A DNA stretch of 10,196 nucleotides. Source: Rubrivirga sp. Its GTDB lineage: Bacteria > Bacteroidota > Rhodothermia > Rhodothermales > Rubricoccaceae. A model generated the notes under the pieces. That model was not told the origin of the DNA. It was given only the letters and a program-made list of their open reading frames with translations, and made no database searches. Of the stretch, positions 5,877-10,196 are shown piece after piece. The translations under genes and the position numbers were made by a program. The DNA lies in NCBI GenBank assembly GCA_012269805.1, contig JAAXJP010000113.1:1-10196 (forward strand), written 5' to 3'. The number at the start of each line of letters is the position of its first letter. The first letter of the stretch is position 1.

Positions 5877-8800
5877 ATGAATCATGTCTTTAAAATTTGT
5901 GTAGCTATTCTCTGTGCATTCGCCTCAACGGGTCAGGTGTCAGATTCTACTCAAAACTTGTTGGATGATGCCATTCATCGGGCGAAAGTCGCAACTTTTT
6001 ATAGTGCCACGTATTCCAATGGTTGGGACGAATTACAACTTGCTAGAGCATACACTGATACTGCGGAAAACCTTCTTCTTCATATTGAACAAGAAAATGT
6101 TGATGTGTCTTTAAGCAGAGAAATAATTAATGGATTAAGAGAGGAACATGAAGTAAGTCGCTCAATTTCCGAGGATAATATTAATTACATCTATCCTGTG
6201 TCTTCATTAATGTCTGGACATAGAGATGACTTTGTTGTACAAGATGATGCAGAAGAATTGCTTGTCGAAGCTCTTATCGAAAAAGTTCTCAGTCAAAGCG
6301 ATCCTTTGAATAAAGGAAAGATTGAAGAGAATATTAATTTTCTCGTCTTTCAGGTAAAGCCCTATGATCGAACCCATCTATTAGTCGCAAGTGATTTTTT
6401 AGCCACCACAACAGGACATTATGTCATTCGTCACCATGAGTTTGCTGAAATACTTGGTAGTGAAGGATTGATGCGCTTTGAAAATAATCAACTAACCATC
6501 GAGGATTGGAATTCAATCTGCGATTATTATGACATAGACAAGCTTTTAAATTTGCAGGTGATTGATCAGGACCCTCAAATCAATGGGTTGTCTTACAAAG
6601 GGATTGTTCTTAATGCCGTCCATCGAGGTCGTGCCCCAGAGTATGTTAGTTATTTCGAAGGCTTCAGGGTTGATAAGATTGCTTCTTGGGATTACGCATT
6701 GATTCTTTCTCTTCTCAATATACTTTTAACCGGACTACTGCTGTTCATATTGGGGAGTGTGTCATTATCGACATCAGGTATTGGGGAGCTTCGCATTGGG
6801 TCATATGCTATTTCATTTGCGCCAGATAGACAAATAGGTCTTCTTACCGCCATGATGACTCTAATACCACTTTTTACAATTATTGGAATTAATTATCTGA
6901 GTACTTCTTTAGCCCCAGATATAAACGCTTACTTCAAATCTCCAGAAGTCATTATTTGGGTACTCTTTCAATCTGTGGTTCCCTTTTTAGCAAGCGTTGT
7001 AATCACATATCTGGCACTATTTAAGGTGCCTAATGTTGTGATCAATAACTCTAAAGGATTCTCAAGAATACTCTTTGGTTCTTGGATGGGACAGTTAACA
7101 GTGCTGAGTTTTTACGAATATCACTCTGAGCTATTTCCTTCCGCATTATTAGGTTTTGTGGATTTTGTTCCTGCTGTATTCTTGATGTTCGTTTGTGCTG
7201 TATTAGGGGTAATCACAGACAAAATAATCAAGAAAGAGTCCATTACAGTAACGGGTAAGTTGTTTGCTTTTCTGAGCATACTTCTAGCCATTCTGTCATT
7301 TTGGTTTGAGCTACACGAATGGTACCTACTTGGTAATAGTTTTTACGGAATACTCGGCACTTCTAGTTTGTATTTACTCCATAACAAAAGTGTTCTTTCA
7401 GGTAGTTTAACTGTCAATAGTACGGGCAATGGTAAAGAATTTAGTGGTTTGTTTAACCCACTTAGATGGTACACCGCAGGTACTAACCTTAAAAGTGTAA
7501 AAACCGACTTAGGAGCTTTCCTAATTAAAACCCAGAACAAATCAAATCTAGCCTTATTGCGAGGGCATTATGGCTCAGGCAAAACAAGATTGTTAAATGA
7601 GCTAGTCCTTGAATTAAGCGATAGTTCTCCTGATGATATAGTTTGGTTTCAAGGTGATTGTAACTCTACTACTGATACTGCTCAACAGTATGAGCCTTTT
7701 TACGAGGCATTTTCGTTGAAAGGTAACCTTCTTGAGTCATCAAAAGAGAGATTTAAGCCATTGGTTGCTGAAGGCTTCTTCGCAGATAGAACTAGAATTT
7801 CCAAAGCATTTAATGAAGTAATGAGCAGGGCAGGGTCCGTTGCCCCAGTAGATTTAACGCAGATGCTATCAATTGATGATGATAGCGCACGTACTCATGA
7901 TGAAATAGCGAATGAACTTCTCGATATCATTCTAAATCGATATCTGAGTTCAAAACCAAAGATGATAGTTTTCGTGATAGATGATATACATTTCATAGAT
8001 ACATCTAGCCTGGAGCTGTTAAAAACGTTTGTTTCAGAAATCGAAAGACGCAGACAACACCGAGAAAGCTTCAAATTTGTTTTCACTACTACCTTAGAAC
8101 ATGAGGAGAGAGCGCTTGATATTTTGGAAGAGCTGTCGGATGAAAATTTAGCGGAAGACCTTAATCAATACCAAATCCGGATAGAGTCTATAGCAGACTT
8201 CACCGCCGAATTACTTTCAGATGAATACTTCAATTATGATAGCTCGCAAGGATATGATGTCCCTTATCGATTCGATTCAAAGATCAAGGGTCACTTAAGG
8301 GAGGTCATTTTTGGCGAGAAAAATAAACTCATGCCAAAAGATGTATTAAGCTATCTAGAAAACATCTCGAACAAAGGCTATCTCTATGTTGATGGAGATG
8401 TATACCGATTAAAAGAAATTCCGACTTCCGACGTGATAGATATCCTAGATTCTAGGAGCCATGCAACTGTCGATGGTTTAGATGAGTTATCACGAGAATT
8501 AAGGTCTTTGCTTGAATCTGCTGCTGTTGTGGGATATAGGTTCGATGCAGAAATGCTCGCGAGCATATGGAATGAAGACCTGCTAAAAGTGATATCTCAA
8601 TTAGAATTGCTCGAAGGAAAGTTTATTAAAGACCTGAGTGATAGAGATAACATGTATTCATTTACATCTAAAGTTTTACATCGTAAGGTATTAGAATTAG
8701 CGAATGAAGGCAGTGAATCTGGGCATTCACGTCAACTCATTATAGAATATCAAAAGAGAATAATAAACTCAATAATTACAAAAGGGGCTAATCGAGAACT

Positions 8801-10103
8801 TCAGAATTTTGATTTAGACATGTTGCTTAGCGCAGCAGAACGCTGTTTTAAGTACTCACACGTTGAGGTGATCAATTTCCATATGTCGGAAATTGTTTTG
8901 ATTGCAGCTAAAAAATTAGCTTCGGAGGGTAAGCATCAACAAAGTGCTCAATATCTAGAAAGACTTTATAAAAAGGTAGAAGGATTTAAAGCAGACGAGC
9001 TTATTCTTCTTTCAGATGTTTTAATCGAAATGACGAAGAATGATAGGAGCACCGAAATCTTTGAATTTACTCGTGACAGAAATTCTAAACATTTCTTAGA
9101 CGAGATTCTTCTCAGTGCAAAATTTCTCGAAAATGAAGTGTCCGATTATCATGAGAGCCCTTTGGCACAAATCTCAATTGTGGCTATGGGTGGTATAATG
9201 CAAGGCATTCGATCAAGGAGATATACTTATTCTGAAATAAAAGGTGATAAATCATCAGAAGATGAGCAGATTAATACTGTTTCCAGGAGATTTCATTTCA
9301 TCAAAGAGCTCGTTTCTGCAAGAGAATTGAAGTCATCAAAAGCTATTGTTAGATTGGAGTTCTATGAAGCCTTAATGAGAAAGGAAAATGGTAATTCACT
9401 CGTTGATTGTTTTAAGGATGCATTAAATAACAATTATCCAAAGCTCGCTGGAGAAATAGCTCGACAGATTTCACTAGATATCAGTGTACCGAAAAGGTCT
9501 CGATTAAAATATCTCATGGCCTCCTTGCAATTCCTTAATGGTGTGAACTTAAATTTCAATGAATTTGAGCAGCTCGAGACTGATGATGCTAATGTTAAAA
9601 GATCAATTGAAGCCCTTATTCAATCTAAAAAATTGACATCTTCCGAAGCTCAAGATTTAAACTTTTTACTCAGTAGAATTAGAGAGCATTTTATGGAGGT
9701 AGAGGATTTAAGTTATGTGCTTACATTGTCAGAGTTGTCTTTAAATCTTTCGAGTAAACTAGGCGATTCACGAGGAATTACCTTCTCTTTGAGCTATACA
9801 GGTGCTGTTCTATATAAATTGAACAAGTATCAAGATTCACTTCAAGTATATAAAGAGTATGGGGAGCATCTGCTTCGCATCAATGCATTGAAACACGATT
9901 TTTATTATGCCTTAGAGGGTTTGCTACGAAATTCTATTGTGTTAAAAGATTCGTTTGCTGTCAACGCTTTGCTATCAGATATTGAGGCGAACGGAGTAGA
10001 ACTTACGGAACGAGATTATCAAGAACCATTACGTTTTTCGCTTTTTGATAGTACTTCCGATTTGAGCACCTTGTTTAATGAATGGTATTCATCGCATAAG
10101 TGA
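5877..10103 (+). CDS. Membrane-anchored STAND/AAA_16 NTPase with periplasmic sensor and TPR-like tail
   Basis: 1408 aa. Signal peptide 1-20 (ends STGQ). 25-270 is extracytoplasmic; 150-245 has the strand/helix order of the CsgG/TolB-N-like fold (INFLVFQV, then HYVIRHHEFAEIL, then DKLLNLQVID). Seven membrane segments near 272-295, 320-342, 358-383, 397-415, 421-446, 460-478 and 483-502; the loop after 446 (TDKIIKK) is basic and that after 415 (YEYHSE) acidic, which places the N-domain outside and the C-terminus inside. NTPase: Walker A GHYGSGKT (563-570), Walker B MIVFVIDD (696-703), a sensor-1-like strand FVFTTT (734-739). A winged-helix region follows (about 866-945, with ESAAVVGYRF as in AAA_16 proteins such as MalT/PknK relatives), then helices to the end, with a TPR-like pair at about 1295-1335. 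Family knowledge: STAND NTPases are ligand-triggered switches. The ligand and output are unknown. No catalytic effector domain is visible. Confidence 0.88.
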   Translation: MNHVFKICVAILCAFASTGQVSDSTQNLLDDAIHRAKVATFYSATYSNGWDELQLARAYTDTAENLLLHIEQENVDVSLSREIINGLREEHEVSRSISEDNINYIYPVSSLMSGHRDDFVVQDDAEELLVEALIEKVLSQSDPLNKGKIEENINFLVFQVKPYDRTHLLVASDFLATTTGHYVIRHHEFAEILGSEGLMRFENNQLTIEDWNSICDYYDIDKLLNLQVIDQDPQINGLSYKGIVLNAVHRGRAPEYVSYFEGFRVDKIASWDYALILSLLNILLTGLLLFILGSVSLSTSGIGELRIGSYAISFAPDRQIGLLTAMMTLIPLFTIIGINYLSTSLAPDINAYFKSPEVIIWVLFQSVVPFLASVVITYLALFKVPNVVINNSKGFSRILFGSWMGQLTVLSFYEYHSELFPSALLGFVDFVPAVFLMFVCAVLGVITDKIIKKESITVTGKLFAFLSILLAILSFWFELHEWYLLGNSFYGILGTSSLYLLHNKSVLSGSLTVNSTGNGKEFSGLFNPLRWYTAGTNLKSVKTDLGAFLIKTQNKSNLALLRGHYGSGKTRLLNELVLELSDSSPDDIVWFQGDCNSTTDTAQQYEPFYEAFSLKGNLLESSKERFKPLVAEGFFADRTRISKAFNEVMSRAGSVAPVDLTQMLSIDDDSARTHDEIANELLDIILNRYLSSKPKMIVFVIDDIHFIDTSSLELLKTFVSEIERRRQHRESFKFVFTTTLEHEERALDILEELSDENLAEDLNQYQIRIESIADFTAELLSDEYFNYDSSQGYDVPYRFDSKIKGHLREVIFGEKNKLMPKDVLSYLENISNKGYLYVDGDVYRLKEIPTSDVIDILDSRSHATVDGLDELSRELRSLLESAAVVGYRFDAEMLASIWNEDLLKVISQLELLEGKFIKDLSDRDNMYSFTSKVLHRKVLELANEGSESGHSRQLIIEYQKRIINSIITKGANRELQNFDLDMLLSAAERCFKYSHVEVINFHMSEIVLIAAKKLASEGKHQQSAQYLERLYKKVEGFKADELILLSDVLIEMTKNDRSTEIFEFTRDRNSKHFLDEILLSAKFLENEVSDYHESPLAQISIVAMGGIMQGIRSRRYTYSEIKGDKSSEDEQINTVSRRFHFIKELVSARELKSSKAIVRLEFYEALMRKENGNSLVDCFKDALNNNYPKLAGEIARQISLDISVPKRSRLKYLMASLQFLNGVNLNFNEFEQLETDDANVKRSIEALIQSKKLTSSEAQDLNFLLSRIREHFMEVEDLSYVLTLSELSLNLSSKLGDSRGITFSLSYTGAVLYKLNKYQDSLQVYKEYGEHLLRINALKHDFYYALEGLLRNSIVLKDSFAVNALLSDIEANGVELTERDYQEPLRFSLFDSTSDLSTLFNEWYSSHK

Positions 10104-10104
10104 T

Positions 10105-10196
10105 ATGCGTTCTTGGTGCTTTGTTATTCTGACCTCTACGTTTTTTCTTTTTTCAAGTCTTGCTTTTGGCCAGGGGTTGAGTGAAGAGGAGTCCAA
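10105..10196 (+). CDS. N-terminus of an exported protein (partial)
   Basis: Thirty codons are visible before the window ends. They encode a clear Sec signal peptide: Arg at position 2, hydrophobic core FVILTSTFFLFSSLAFG, then Q-G-L-S-E-E-E-S. The likely cleavage is after Gly22 or Gln23. There is no Cys after the cleavage site, so it is not a lipoprotein. The ATG begins one base after the TGA of the NTPase gene (TGATATG), which points to translational coupling and a shared transcript. The mature protein is outside the window, so its function cannot be judged; an exported partner of the periplasmic sensor domain is an attractive guess. Confidence 0.8.
   Translation, partial: MRSWCFVILTSTFFLFSSLAFGQGLSEEES

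Overview
The window is AT-rich. Starts have AT-rich upstream regions without a Shine-Dalgarno run, and exported proteins carry signal peptides ending in Gln just after the cleavage region (…SVSQ, …STGQ, …AFGQ). Together with a DUF481-like outer-membrane barrel this suggests a Gram-negative bacterium of the phylum Bacteroidota (Flavobacteriia- or Cytophagia-like). That is an inference from style; there is no marker gene. I see no rRNA, tRNA, CRISPR array, transposase or integrase.

Left block, plus strand: the tail of an unidentified gene (1-77), then a 738-codon gene (171-2387). Its product has an N-terminal half with many membrane segments and a cytosolic half that contains an all-helical region with an R-N-x4-H-G signature. 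This resembles the active site of HEPN RNases, which are common in toxins and phage-defence effectors.

Middle block, minus strand (4940 down to 2604): six short genes head to tail with gaps of 6-45 bases. In transcription order they are a DUF481-like outer-membrane beta-barrel protein, an unrecognised soluble protein (159 aa), a 58-aa one- or two-pass membrane protein, a strongly acidic 116-aa protein, and two tandem paralogous two-pass membrane peptides (70 and 68 aa). The block converges on the 738-aa gene across a 216-base gap.

Right block, plus strand (5178 to the window end): a 220-codon gene without a single in-frame ATG (probable TTG start), a 1408-codon gene 36 bases later, and a gene for an exported protein that starts one base after the previous stop and runs off the window. 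The 1408-aa protein is the centrepiece. It has a signal peptide, a periplasmic region with a CsgG/TolB-like look, seven predicted membrane segments, a STAND/AAA_16-type NTPase with clear Walker A and B motifs, a winged-helix region and a helical TPR-like C-terminus. Loop charges follow the positive-inside rule and place the sensor outside and the NTPase inside, so it reads as a one-protein transmembrane receptor-NTPase. The tight spacing suggests the three genes act together, possibly in envelope-stress signalling or defence. That role is inferred, not shown.
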